64,000 bases of DNA, from assembly GCA_020916435.1 (NCBI GenBank), contig CM037092.1, positions 90,220,817-90,284,816 of the forward strand, read 5' to 3'. The position numbers and the translations under genes were made by a program. The notes beneath the pieces were generated by a model. That model did not search any database, was not told where the DNA came from, and saw only the letters and a program-made list of their open reading frames with translations. Of this stretch, positions 1 through 10,680 are shown piece by piece. The stretch is from Oxytropis ochrocephala (lineage: Eukaryota; Streptophyta; Magnoliopsida; Fabales; Fabaceae). How positions within the stretch are numbered: position 1 is the first letter of the stretch; every line of letters starts with the position of its first letter.

Positions 1-1956
1 GAGAGGAATAGGAAATCTATCCTTAATTGTATGAGAATTAAGTCTTCTAAAATCAACACACAATCTCCAAGAACCATCCTTCTTTTTAACTAACACAGTA
101 GGAGAAGCATAGGGACTAGTGCTATGTTGAATGACACCTTGTTCTAACATATCACTAATGAGCTTATCTACTATGTTTTTTTGAATAGCAGAATACCTGT
201 ATGGACGCAAATTGAATGGTTCAGGGCCCTCCTTCAACGGAATTCTGTGATCAAAGCCTGGCCGATGAGGTGGTAGCCCAGTTGGTTCAGCAAAAATGTC
301 TGCAAACTGCTCCATGACAGATAGAATAGAAGGAGGAGTGGTATGTTCTTCTGTATCAGCAATGAGAGTACAAGCAGGTAAAGAGAGGTGAGCATCATTA
401 TCCTGAACACTGAGAAAACATAATTCTGCACCCTGCTGCAAAGCTTGAGCAAATGTCTTGTTGTTGATGAGCTTCACAGGTGGAGCTCTTGCTCCTCTCA
501 GTAGCAATTTCTGTCCATTGATAGAGAATTCCATGTGAAGTTTGTCAAAATCCCAAAGAATAGGGCCTAGAGACTTCAACCATTGGATTCCTAAAATAAC
601 ATCATAAGTGCCAAGAGGCAACACAATCATATCAGCAGTAAAGGTAAGGTGTTGGATTTTCCAAGTAAAACCTTTACAAATAAATGGAGCACGTAGCTTG
701 TGACCCCCACCAGTAGTAATAGGTAAAATAGCAGCATTTTCCAACTTACAACCAAGCTTCTTGGCCACCTCTATGTCCAAGAAATTATGTGTACTACCAC
801 TGTCCAGCAAAATATGCAATAATCTCTTATCATACAAGCCAGTCACTCTCATAGTTTGATAGCTAGAAACACCTGTCATAGCATGTAAGGATAGGAGGGG
901 TGGATCAGGGTCTGGTTGTGTTTCTGGTGAAGGTTGGGGTTCTGTGGTGAGGTTACTAGCTTCTGGTTGGTCTTCATCATCAATTTCTAGGAGCATCATT
1001 TGGTTCTTTCTATGTTTAAGGTGATGTCCAGGTGTGAAAGGCTCATCACAGAACATGCATAAGCCTTTTGCACGCCTGTCTGACATATCAGCAGCAGAAA
1101 ATGTCTTGGTGTATTTGGGAGGTAGGTGGGTTGTTTGAGTAGGGTTTGGGAGGGGTAAGGTATTTGTAAGGTTAGTGTTGGAGGAGGAAGGCTTAGTAGT
1201 AAAAGAAGGGTATCTGGTGTAAGGTTTCTGAGTGGTAGGTTTGGTGGAAGAGTAAAGTTTGGCTAGACTAGTAGCATGAGGAATCGAGGTAGGATTAAAC
1301 ATACGAACATGCATTTGGGTGTTGTGTTCTAAACCAGCTAGGAATATGCTAAGAGAGTGTTCAGGAATCAAACTTACTTGAGTGAGAGCCAGCTCAAATG
1401 CATCAATATAGTCCTCCAACTTACCTGTTTGCTTAATCTGAACCAAGGAACCAAGTGGATCTTCAAACGCATCACCAAATCTAGCTGTAACATCAGCAAT
1501 GTATTGAGGCCACAAAGGATAGATGTCAAATTTCTGCCTCATGTAATTGAGGTGCCATTGCAATGCAAGGCCATCCAAGTGGATGGAAGCTAATCTCACT
1601 TTAGAAGTTTCTGCAGTTTCATCAAGCATGAAGAACTGCTCACACTTATACAGCCATTCCCTCACATTTTTGCCATTAAATTGAGGAAATTCCACTTTAG
1701 AAATGCGAGTAGCATAGTGGTGAGGAGTGTTAGCTGGAGGAGGAGGTGGAGGAGGTGGTGGTGGTGGAGGAGGAGGTGGAGGTGTGGCGTCACCAACCAC
1801 TGGACCAGTATTCTGCTGAATAGTACGCAGAATATTGCCTATTTCTGCCATACCATTAGTCATTCTGGTCTGTAATTGATCAATCCTAGCTCCTAGCAAC
1901 TCAGTAGTAGTAGTCAAGCGAGCCTCAAGATCTGAAACAACTTGGCTTAGCGTCAT
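1..1956 (-). CDS. Ty3/gypsy gag-pol polyprotein (gag, protease, start of RT), 3' incomplete
   Basis: Start ATG is at 1954-1956, 15 bases after the primer site. The frame stays open for 652 codons to the window edge with no stop or frameshift. Residues 1-58 are a coiled-coil-like lead. Residues 59-74 are an unbroken run of about 16 prolines. A gag core follows (about 85-270, with W-L-Y-K-C-E-Q-F-F and A-L-Q-W-H). A zinc-knuckle-like C-M-F-C...H...H motif lies near 298. The retropepsin active site D-S-G is at residue 385 (802-804). RT begins near 580, with L-V-K-K-K-D-G-S-W-R-L-C-V-D-F near 620-637. The product would package and copy the element's RNA. An intact frame suggests a fairly young or error-free copy, but competence cannot be judged without the rest. 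Confidence 0.88.
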   Translation of the reverse strand, partial: MTLSQVVSDLEARLTTTTELLGARIDQLQTRMTNGMAEIGNILRTIQQNTGPVVGDATPPPPPPPPPPPPPPPPANTPHHYATRISKVEFPQFNGKNVREWLYKCEQFFMLDETAETSKVRLASIHLDGLALQWHLNYMRQKFDIYPLWPQYIADVTARFGDAFEDPLGSLVQIKQTGKLEDYIDAFELALTQVSLIPEHSLSIFLAGLEHNTQMHVRMFNPTSIPHATSLAKLYSSTKPTTQKPYTRYPSFTTKPSSSNTNLTNTLPLPNPTQTTHLPPKYTKTFSAADMSDRRAKGLCMFCDEPFTPGHHLKHRKNQMMLLEIDDEDQPEASNLTTEPQPSPETQPDPDPPLLSLHAMTGVSSYQTMRVTGLYDKRLLHILLDSGSTHNFLDIEVAKKLGCKLENAAILPITTGGGHKLRAPFICKGFTWKIQHLTFTADMIVLPLGTYDVILGIQWLKSLGPILWDFDKLHMEFSINGQKLLLRGARAPPVKLINNKTFAQALQQGAELCFLSVQDNDAHLSLPACTLIADTEEHTTPPSILSVMEQFADIFAEPTGLPPHRPGFDHRIPLKEGPEPFNLRPYRYSAIQKNIVDKLISDMLEQGVIQHSTSPYASPTVLVKKKDGSWRLCVDFRRLNSHTIKDRFPIPL

Positions 1957-1970
1957 GGTCAGGAACGAAC

Positions 1971-1982
1971 CTATTGATACCA
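1971..1982 (-). other. Primer-binding site, degenerate initiator-Met type
   Basis: Read on the minus strand this is TGGTATCAATAG, two bases after the LTR end. The first eight bases match the usual plant tRNA-iMet primer site (TGGTATCAGAGC). The rest is changed. Confidence 0.6.
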
Positions 1983-1984
1983 AT

Positions 1985-2372
1985 TGACACGAACTCGTAT
2001 GCTACCGCGGAAGGTAACCACCACTTTTTAGAGTATTCCATCGTAGCGGGCCAATCAATACCACTCGGAGCCGCTATGAATGAAAGTTTGCTCAAGAGTA
2101 TTGAAGAAGAGAAGGGAATTTCGGAAGAATATCATAACGGTAAGAGAGAGTTTTAATGGAATAGTGTAATTTTTATTCAATGAAAGGAGCCTATAAATAG
2201 GTGATCATTACACAATCATGACCTAGGATTGTTCTAGATATCGCCACCTATGTGCACAAATTCACTCAATTCTAGAAAGATCCTCACAAAAGACAAAAAT
2301 TACAGCTAAGAAAACAAAGGACAATCATCGAGAATTAAGGCACGCAGCCCACGCACCACCACTATGATAACA
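1985..2372 (-). repeat. 5' LTR of the Ty3 element
   Basis: A 388-base segment that, on the minus strand, starts TGTTATC and ends GTGTCA next to the primer site. It holds a TATA-like ctatttatagg (near 2189-2199) and an A-rich polyadenylation-like stretch just downstream. No second LTR is in the window, so the ends rest on TG...CA and position only. Confidence 0.65.
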
Positions 2373-2926
2373 AACTAATGAAACAAAGAAAAAACACAAG
2401 AAAAAATTCCTTTTATTTGAATCTAGTGACACCTACTGTCACAAAAATTAAGATTTATTAAGAACTATAGGAGAAAAGGATTGAGTATCAATCTTAAATT
2501 TCAGAACCAACCATGCACACAAGTTCTGGAAAGAGAAAGCCAAAGCATTTTTAAATGCATGTACTATGAAAAATAAGGATTTGGCTCAGGTACAAAAGGA
2601 AGATCAAATGTATTTGTAATAGGATCTAATTTTCAGGGAATGAAAATGAAACATGAGGCTAAAACTTGCTTGATGATGTAAATAGCCATTTCATACGCAT
2701 AAGTGATGTTTTTGTCCATCTGCACAATTTGCAAAATTAATTTGCAAAATTAATTGACAAAAGTTTTGGTAAAACTATTTTGCGCTACTATATAAATGAG
2801 GTTTAGGTAAATATGGACCTGAATGACCAAGAATGCATCAGGCTACATTTATAATGAACTTTCGGAAGACCAACAGTTTTCAACAATTGCAAGACCAAAT
2901 TGCCCGGTATATAAAGCACAACATAC
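2373..2926 (-). other. Intron segment of the MAPKKK gene, broken by the Ty3 element
   Basis: It starts on the minus strand with the GTATGT donor at 2921-2926 and runs to the LTR edge. I looked for the next EDR1/MAPKKK exon here and did not find one. The sequence is AT-rich and has stops in all frames. Confidence 0.6.
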
Positions 2927-5358
2927 CTGAATACAGGCGATTGGCGGGAATAACAGAACTCTGATTAAAACTTAAAGGTTGAGATGATCCTACACCATCC
3001 ACATAGGGTGATTGGAATTCTTTCAAATGAGATATTTGAAGGGGAGAGGGTGTGGAAGACACATATGCTCCATTAATTGAGGAATCTGGCCCATGGATAC
3101 TTCCTGGCTCCCCAACCAGGTCAACAACATACTCCCTGTTAAAAATAGTGTAAATAAAACAAACGTCAGTTCTTGACAAGCAAGAGTGAACTGAAAGTTC
3201 TAGTGTTCTACAATGTCAAATGTCGATTGTCAATATGTCAGTAATATTCTACATTGTCATTAAGGTATTAGTTGCAATGTAAACAGAGAGATGCAATGAT
3301 TCATAAAACTTAACAATCTATAAACCGGTTGAAGATTATCAAAGGCATATTGATCAAACCAATGTCTTAAAAATCGAACTTGAGATAGAACCAACTAGAC
3401 CTTTTAAGTCATGGTTCAAGCGTTAAACAATCGACCCGTCAAATAACCAGACTGTAGAATAATTAACTGGCCAATTCTATTTGGTTCTTACAACATTGGA
3501 TTAACCTCAAACTATAGCTCTTTGGCTGAGTATAGTGTTGTTGGTTTGGCATTCCTATCAAAAGTCAAAGAAAAAACAAAAATACGATAGCTGCAAAAGC
3601 AGCCATTGCACTAACCTGGACAGCTGCCTGTCATCTTTAATCTTGACAAGGCAAGAAGATCTGTGATCCGAAGCACAGTATCTACAACCTCGAGCAATGC
3701 GACACGGCAAACCTATGTAATCTGCTAATCTCTGCATCCACAAAACCAATGCAACAGTGAATAACTAACCTCAGATCCAGTCCGAAAAAAAAACTATTCT
3801 CAGATCAGATTTCACCAAAGCAATAAACTCCCAATGCATCGAAGTAATCAGAACCAAGAAAAACATCACTCACTTTGAAGAGAATCGCACGATGCCTACA
3901 GAGTCCCGTAGACAAACTACCAATGGGAAGCACAACACACTGATGAAAGTTCTTCAAACGTTTACTAACCAACTTCCACCGCTTATGCATATCTCCTTGC
4001 TCCACAGGGAACGTACCCCTTTAAACACCAAATAGACAAACCAATCAATAAAATAAACAAATAATTAAGTGTTAATTAATCTTTAATTCTACAATTCTTT
4101 GATATTAAAAATGCTCATATCTCATATCTTATATCTTACCCCATACATATAGCAACAAGTTGTCCCAACTTTTCCACAAGCACCGAGGCATTCTCAGAAG
4201 CAGAGTACAACTCTTGAGCTTTATCTTGAAGTTCTTTAAGCCGAGAGTCTTCGCGTCTATCAATAACTACCACTTCCAACGACGTGTCACTTGGTTCAAC
4301 CGCTTTAAGCGCCATCAGAGAAGGAATACACTTCCCTTCTTCCTCTTCCTCCACGTCATTGCACATCACCCACAAATACGGATTCATTCCCAATATGCTA
4401 TAAAAACCATCCGATATCTTATCAGTGTACGACAAACACCCTGTCACCTGATCACACAAAACGATTCCAAATCAGTTATAACTTATAACGATATCTCAAA
4501 CGAAACGACTTAATAAACAAGTGTCGTTTTGTTCGGTGATTGTATGTATCGTACCCATAAACGACGAGAAACGGATTCAGCGTCCCAGGTTTCTATTCCA
4601 GTATCGAGAATGTGAACAGGTTCGGAAGCAAGGCTTGATAAGAAAAAAAGCCTCTTCGTGAACGCCAATTGCAGGTGATAGCTTTCTTTGTACTTCCCCG
4701 CGTAACCTTCTTCGTTGCGTTTTTCTTCCTCTTCTTGTCGTTGCACTTGTTCATGTCGTTTTGTTGCCTCCACGGTGGAAACACGAGACGACGACGTCGT
4801 ATCATCTTTCGTAATGTCGCTAGAGAAAGCAACTGTTCCATCAGACGCGAACAAGCTCCCGGCGTAACTACTTCCACTCGACAACCGCGGCAGCGAAACC
4901 TGCCGGTCGAAGCTCTGATCAACGGCATCTTTCACCGGCGTTTCCTTCTCCGACGGCGGAAGTAGAAGGCTACGATCGTCTTCGTCCTCATGAATGAGCC
5001 GGTGATTCGATCTATGATGGTTCCTCTTTTTCTCCAGCAACCAATCGCAAAACTCGGCAATCTGCTTCTGCTCGTTTCGGAACTTATCGCCGCCGGTAAG
5101 GAGGTCGGAAACCGAAGAGTTTTTCGCACAGTCGAAAACGACGTCGTCTTTAGTAGCGGGAACGGGAACAGAAGTTCTTGTTGTGGTTGAAGAGGAAAAC
5201 GAGCTTTTCGGCGCGTCGCTTTCAACACGAAAAGTATCTATTGATTTGATTGAATTGACAAGTTTTTTCTTCTCGTGATCTAATATCTTCTTTGGAGATT
5301 CATCTAACCGTTTATCTGGAAACTGCCTGGGGAAAAAGTAAGTAGCTCTGTGAGGCAT
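2927..5358 (-). CDS. Raf-like MAPKKK (EDR1/CTR1-type, B3-like), N-terminal half with EDR1 domain, five exons
   Basis: Coding exons on the minus strand are 4555-5358, 4140-4447, 3874-4018, 3616-3731 and 2927-3135. All junctions are GT/AG and phases agree (0, 2, 0, 2, 1), giving 527 codons and one extra base. Exon 1 is Ser/acidic-rich and begins M-P-H-R-A-T-Y-F-F-P-R-Q, which resembles the N-terminus I associate with this family. Residues from about 230 form the EDR1 domain: L-S-Y-T-D-K-I-S-D-G-F-Y, then C-M-G-G-T-F-P-V-E, then L-A-D-Y-I-G-L-P-C-R-I-A-R-G, then E-Y-V-V-D-L-V-G-E-P-G. Relatives act in ethylene, sugar, stress or defence signalling through a C-terminal Ser/Thr kinase domain. No kinase motif (GxGxxG, HRD, DFG) is in the window. 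Exon 5 ends in a good donor, but the next 554 bases hold no exon and then a Ty3 element begins. The gene is either truncated or has a very long intron. A longer N-terminus continuing to 5435 is possible. Confidence 0.85.
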
Positions 5359-5435
5359 TACTTTTGAGTTCACAAAATAACCGTGAATCTTTCTAACTGT
5401 TTTTTCTTTATCCACCGACCCACACAAATCTACAC

Positions 5436-5622
5436 CTGCAATTACAAACGATGATGGTGCTAGTGGCTATGCACGTACACACGTGCGAATCAGTATTCTC
5501 CGTCTCCGTCGCCGTTGTCTTTCTTTCCCCAACCTAAACACAAATATACAGAACCTCTTCCTTCCCAGCTCTAACGGTAACCGCCGTTGATGAAACGCAG
5601 AGTTTCAGGAAATTGCACTTAC
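5436..5622 (-). other. 5'UTR intron of the MAPKKK gene
   Basis: On the minus strand a GTAAGTGC donor (5615-5622) and a pyrimidine-rich acceptor ending TTGCAG (AG at 5436-5437) flank 187 bases. The next exon starts at 5435 and the preferred ATG is at 5356-5358. Predicted from splice signals only. Confidence 0.5.
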
Positions 5623-5707
5623 TCTCTTTCTAACGTGAGAGTGGCGATCGGTATTGTGTGGAAGAGAAGAGGAAGCGTAAGAAGGTGGTTGTTGAAGTAT
5701 TTTATAA

Positions 5708-5718
5708 GTATATATAAA
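5708..5718 (-). promoter_or_regulatory. TATA box of the MAPKKK gene
   Basis: The minus strand reads TATATATACTTATAAAA, about 85-100 bases upstream of the predicted 5'UTR donor. No other TATA box suits this gene. CT-rich sequence typical of a plant 5'UTR lies downstream on that strand. Confidence 0.45.
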
Positions 5719-5719
5719 A

Positions 5720-6403
5720 TGAGAAAACTAAATAACCAGTGATTGAAGAAATTGGAAGGCGGTGGAGAGAGTGAGTGAGAGAAAGAAAGTGTGTTTATGT
5801 GTGACGAGTGCGAGACTGGGTCTTAAGCTAAGTGGTTGGCTGGTTGGTTGGGTACTTGTGTGTGAAATGTGTGACTTGGATGTATTTTATGCAGAAGAAA
5901 GAAGGAAAGGCCATGCTAGTTGATAGATGGATCGTGGAATATTGCAGTGGGTGGGAAATCGAAAAATATTATAAGCTCATTGTGCTAATGTACGCTACGA
6001 GATACATACGCACTCTTCATCGTAGTGTGACACGTCAATTTAGTAGCCAATTAGTTGATGACACGTATAGGAGGACATGCGCGAGGCAGTCAGGGGACGC
6101 GGGTACTTTCTTTTTAAGGAAAAAAAAATAGCTGTTGCTATGGCGTACGGGTATACTACTACATTGGGAAAATGATTTATTATTTTTCATGTTCAATCTC
6201 AATCACTCATTTAATATATACGAGTGAAAGAAAATAAGTATGAAAGAAATAAGTATATAAAATATTAAAAAAATGGAATTAAGAGAAACTAAGAGTATTT
6301 AAAACATGACTCCCTCATGGCCATTGCCTTACTTCCGAAGTAATTATCCTTACATTAAAAAGATATTAGTTAAGTACTTTTTTGACAGCCAGTCAAAAAA
6401 TTG
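5720..6403. other. Upstream region of the MAPKKK gene, no gene seen
   Basis: Contains the likely distal promoter, with GA-rich runs near 5760-5800, then AT-rich spacer. Open frames here are short and have no recognisable product. Confidence 0.5.
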
Positions 6404-7170
6404 TCTATATATTAAGACACAATCAACTTTTTAGGCAATTTAGGCGGCAAAAGTTTTCTTGCCAATTTACCATCCACTAAATACCCCTCATTTTTATTTT
6501 ATACCAAACTGTTTACCAATATACCTCCACTTTATATTTTTGGATCGACATACCCCCACTGTATATTTTGTACCCCACCATTTACCAATATACCCTTCAT
6601 TTTGTCATCACTGCTTACTAATATACCCATTTCTATATTTTTGACCGACATACCCACGATAAATCTTTTTGTCAACACTTTTTTTATCCACTTTTGGTGG
6701 GAAAATTTTATTCCCACCATTTACCAATATACCCCTCATTTGTACCCAACTGTTTACCAATATACCCCCACTCTATATTTTTGGACCGACATACCCTCAC
6801 TCTATATTTTGTACCCCACTATTTACCAATATACCCCTCATTTTGTACCTCACTATTTACCAATATACCCCCACTCTATATTTTTGGACTGACATACCCC
6901 TGACAAAAAAATTTTTTGTCCAAGACTTTTTTTTAATTATCAAAATCTACCATTCATTTTGTACCCCACTATTTACTAATATACCCCCACTCTATATTTT
7001 TGAACCGACATTGTTGCCTCATCCCACCAAGGGCTATTGTTGTCTCTTCGTCTTATATATATGTGTTGCGTATTTTTATACCCATCTTATAAAATGTTGA
7101 TGTTTTTTCGAAACTACATCTGTAGGTCTGTTAATCACCTCCCCGTGCATCGCACGGGTAATCGTTCTAG
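6404..7170 (+). mobile_element. Non-autonomous Helitron-like element
   Basis: The right end has the Helitron 3' signature: a 7-bp stem with 3-base loop (7142-7158), eight bases, then CTAG (7167-7170) followed by T. The left end is placed at TCTATATATTAAGACA (6404), which matches the TC start of plant Helitrons. The base before TC is G rather than the expected A, so the left boundary is less certain. No Rep/helicase is encoded. The body is mostly a minisatellite. Confidence 0.65.
6470..7012 (+). repeat. AT-rich minisatellite inside the Helitron
   Basis: Imperfect tandem units of about 40-45 bases are built from blocks such as TTTACCAATATACCCC, CTCTATATTTTTGGACC and GACATACCC. Units differ by deletions and swaps of blocks. 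Long open frames with Y-Q-Y-T-P and F-W-T-D-I-P repeats are by-products, because the unit has few stops on the plus strand. Confidence 0.85.
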
Positions 7171-7183
7171 TAATCGTTCTAGT
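7142..7183 (+). other. Helitron 3' terminus with duplicated end
   Basis: After the hairpin CCCGTGC-ATC-GCACGGG, the 12-base end TAATCGTTCTAG occurs twice (7159-7170 and 7171-7182), each followed by T. Either CTAG could be the functional end. Confidence 0.7.
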
Positions 7184-7999
7184 AATACTTATTACAGAGT
7201 TATTAAGTATTACCTATTCATATAAAAAAATGTAATTTTATTTAAGCTATTTTGTTTTTAACATTGTTCTTAGTGTTGAGACAAGAATCGAAGACAGACA
7301 CGATTTTAGGGCGCGTGAGTGCACAACAACGAGCGAAGAATACAAACGTGAGGAAATTGTACAACTGCATAGAGTCAAAACAGGATGCAAGTGATGGAGA
7401 AGACGATATCACAATTCAAAATGCAAGGAGCAACAAGAATCAACATAACGCAATATGATTCAACTCGATCGAGCATGTTGAATCACGTATAAACAAGTAA
7501 ATCTAAAACTCAAATCAAACACGAACACGTGATCGCGTTGCTAGTTCATCCCCTGTGTGATGCTTACACTTGCGGGACTAAGCAGTTGCTTAGGTCCTAT
7601 TGAATTGAATCAGTTCTTAAAATGATTACAACAAAATTTTGTTTTTTCCCCTAAATTATTCCCCCTCATTTCCTTGATCCCACGGTTCCCATGTATCTCC
7701 TTCTCTCAATTCCAGAGAAATGAATCATGATGTTGTTACAATGAGATAAGTGTGTGTTATATACCTCTACACATTTAGGAGCCAAATAACATCTTGGATC
7801 ATAACTAACTCAGCTTCTAGAAGTTGTCATAAAAGAATCGGTACACGCTTGAGGATCGAATCAAGTGAGTGTATTGATATTGAATGTGCCACATCAACAT
7901 CAATCTCCACCTTGGCAAACTCATTTCTGACTGAATTTTTTTTTTGTCAGTATTTTTGACGACTCAATTTGAACTCTGCAATTACTCAGTCCAAATTCC
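7184..7999. other. AT-rich spacer, no gene recognised
   Basis: A 68-codon plus-strand frame (7252-7458) has no family I recognise. The part from about 7540 may be 3' noncoding or LTR sequence of the copia relic to its right, but no LTR partner was found. Confidence 0.4.
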
Positions 8000-8340
8000 C
8001 TTTTACCCATTATCAACATTCAACAAATCCAAACGATGCCTGCATTTTTGCTAGGTGCACCACCTTAGTGATGAAATTTGTTGGATTATGTGTAGTGTGC
8101 ACCTTTTGTATATGAACTTTCCCTTAAGAGACAATATCCTTAATCCAATGCAACCTTATATCATTATGTGTGGTCCTTTCATGAAATGAATGATTCTTGC
8201 AAATGTGTATTGCACTTTGATTGTCACATAACACCTTCACACTATCTTGTGCAATCCTAAGCTCATTTAGAAAACCTTTCAGCCATAGGGCTTCCTTCAC
8301 AGCTTATGTGATGCCAATGTACTTTGCTTTGCAGATAACT
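8000..8340 (-). pseudogene. Ty1/copia RNase H remnant
   Basis: On the minus strand this reads as the end of copia pol: K-E-A-L-W-L-K-G-F-L, then L-C-D-N-Q-S-A-I-H-I-C-K-N, then H-E-R-T-T-H-N-D-I-R, then N-P-T-N-F-I-T-K-V-V. At least two in-frame stops break it. No RT or integrase is found to the right, so it is a short 3' relic. Confidence 0.8.
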
Positions 8341-9494
8341 TGATAGTTGAGAGGGACCAAATTGAGGGTTTACTCTAAGTTTTTAACAAGGTTCGACAAG
8401 TGGTAACGACTCGCGAAGCTAGAACGATGCTCTGCTCGCTGGGTTGCACTTGAGCGTCTGCCCATCTTTTAATAATATGAGTGATTCACAACAAATCAAA
8501 GATGAAATTTCCTTTATGGAAAATGTTGCTTGCTATGTAATATCCACTATACGAGAAAAAATGAAGTGTTAAAACATTAGTTATACCGCTAACACCCACC
8601 TTAAACTGTGTATTGTCTCAAACCACTCTTTACACTCCTCACACTTTAACAATGCTTCGCTTTCGTTCAAAATAGCAATTCTGTTCCTTTATACTTAAGT
8701 TTTTTCACTCATGAAACTCAAATTTAACACTTACCTTTTTTTTGGTGGTGGTATACTCAAATTTAATACTTACCTTAGTAAAAAAACAATTTGTTTTCCA
8801 ATTATAAGACTAAAATAATTTTACTTCACACTCTTAAATACTGGTAATAAAAAATTATAAACTGTGAAATAACAAAGATTTAAAATAGTTCTAAGAAACT
8901 AGTTCCATATACTTTTTTTTGTTCCTTTAAAAAAAGGAGACAATGGACATATTGTAGGCTGCAAGTGGATTTTAAAATAATGGATCTGGTTTATTTTAGT
9001 ATTATTTTTTTAATTTAACTTTGATGCACCATCACTTAAATTTTTTTACACCAATAAACAAATTACAATTAATCTTATATATATGTAATATATTTCAGGT
9101 ATTTATGAATAAACTCTTTTTTTGACTCAGAACTTAAACTTTTTAACGATGTAGTATTGTGTATTTTTTTTTTTGAAACCATGTAGTATTGTGTATTAAA
9201 TCTTAAAATCTTTTTAACCCAGAAAACGGTAAACCCACCTTAAAAAAATCTTTTTTGTAAAAAAAAAAACCTTAAAAAATCTTATCCTTTTAATATTATT
9301 TTTTTGACCGGATTATCCTTTTAATATTGGTACACCTGAATTTTTCTTTTATTTATAACAACAGCATGTGACGACTTTGATGACTTTTGGGGTGCTACGA
9401 ACCTACGACTGTGTGATATTGATAGTTGCACCAATGTATCTAGGTATGTGCTGTAAAGGTTAGTACTAGTACTATTTTTGACTTGAAAACTCTA
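8341..9494. other. AT-rich spacer, no gene seen
   Basis: Poly-A/T-rich DNA with stops in all frames. From 9395 it is also the first part of a direct duplicate described separately. Confidence 0.5.
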
Positions 9495-10581
9495 TTGGAT
9501 TTAAGTTTTTGGCTTCTTTTTTTCTCACCCCCTCCTTCTCTGTCTCACCCCATATTTCAAAAAAACCCTATACTACTCATGCCTTTTAAAAAAAAATTAA
9601 ATTTTATGAAATACCTACCTCCAAATAAGGTAATTCCGGTTCAAAAAATTAAAATTGAATTACCTCTAAAAAAGGTAATTCCGGTTCATAAAAAATTAAA
9701 AATTTCGGAATTACCTCTAAAAAAGGTAATTCCGAAATTTTTAATTTTTTTTTAAAAGTTTGTATATTAAATTAATATTTAAACGCGTTTTATTTTGGAA
9801 ATATGATACGAACGGTTTACGATTTAAATAACAATACGTCAAAATATATAAAATGACCAACATAAAATAGGAGTACAAATACAACTATGGGTCCAAAATG
9901 TTTAACAATGACTGCAAATAAGCACGTGAAGTAGGTGAACAGGCGACATCTAGGGCATCCCGGTCAATGCAATTGCTCTCTGCACTCTCTCTCCTCATAT
10001 GTCTGCGGACAACAGCTCTCCGATGATATGGTGGATCCTGGTAGCTCTGGGGCGTGGCTCGACTGGGGCGTGGCTAAGGCTCTGGCACCGGAGTAAGACG
10101 CACCCTAGCTACCTGACTGTACCAAGGAAGGTAATCAGGATCGCACTCGCCATGGTAGCCCGCCGCTCTACTAGCTCGCCAAAAAGTTCGCGCTCGAATC
10201 GATACATCAACAACCCTCGTATGATCCTCGTCGTGCGAGAGGAGGATTACCCGAAATGCGTGGAAGAGGACCTCTGTGAGTGGCCGAATCGCCAACGCAC
10301 TGCGGCATGTAGGAAATAAAGCGTCATCTCCCAAAGCAACCGACCTATGTAAACGGATATGTTCGACAAAGGAACATATTGCACGTGGTCTCATATAAGG
10401 GTGAGGATGACATCCTCCACTGTAGAGCATCTATCCGCTCCCTAAAGTCCACCAACTTTATTTTATCCAAACTTCTTGTTCCCACAAATGGTGGTGTACG
10501 TGGTCGATGCGTCCTAGCTAACACTTTACGACCAACGACGGTGGGAAAGTGCTCGTAGATCCAAAGATCGAAATAATTAAA
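9395..10581 (+). repeat. Direct duplicate copy A (about 1.19 kb)
   Basis: Nearly collinear with 11502-12694, starting CTACGAACCTACGACTGTG and ending CCAAAGATC...AATAATTAAA in both. It covers the element's left end and the C-terminal part of the plant-mobile-domain pseudogene. Copies differ mostly by 1-4 base indels. Confidence 0.9.
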
Positions 10582-10680
10582 CCGCATCGATGGGCGAGTT
10601 TGGGCGGCCCGCCTGAGCCCATCGGGCCAAACGATGTATATGGGGTGGTGGGCACCCCATATTCGGATGGGTCGCAAATG
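10080..10680 (-). pseudogene. Plant mobile domain (MAIN-like) pseudogene fragment, copy A
   Basis: Minus-strand frames, joined across frameshifts, read like the C-terminal part of plant mobile domain proteins (MAINTENANCE OF MERISTEMS-like, often annotated as phosphatase-7 long form). W-I-Y-E-H-F-P-T-V-V-G-R comes first, then R-E-R-I-D-A-L-Q-W, then A-I-R-P-L-T-E-V-L-F, then Y-H-G-E-C-D-P-D-Y-L-P-W-Y. Such domains occur both in host genes and inside Mutator-like transposons. Frameshifts and lack of a start make it non-functional as read. Confidence 0.6.

Larger units (their letters stand above)
1..2372 (-). mobile_element. Ty3/gypsy chromovirus-like retrotransposon, 5' part, runs off the window
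   Basis: The minus strand carries, in order, a 5' LTR, a primer-binding site and an open gag-pol frame that reaches the window edge. The right boundary is the LTR edge at 2372. The left part (rest of RT, RNase H, integrase and 3' LTR) is outside, so the target duplication cannot be checked. It lies in an intron of, or truncates, the MAPKKK gene to its right and has the same orientation. Gag style, a CX2C/H motif and D-S-G-S-T-H-N-F at the protease point to the chromovirus group. I cannot fix the clade. Confidence 0.85.

Noticed and set aside
4160..4513. 117-codon plus-strand ORF
   Set aside because: It is the antisense shadow of MAPKKK exon 2. The minus-strand reading has a conserved domain and matching splice phases.
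6602..7100. Plus-strand ORFs with repeated Y-Q-Y-T-P / F-W-T-D-I-P peptides
   Set aside because: They come from the minisatellite in the Helitron. Several frames are open at once and none has a codon pattern of a real repeat protein.
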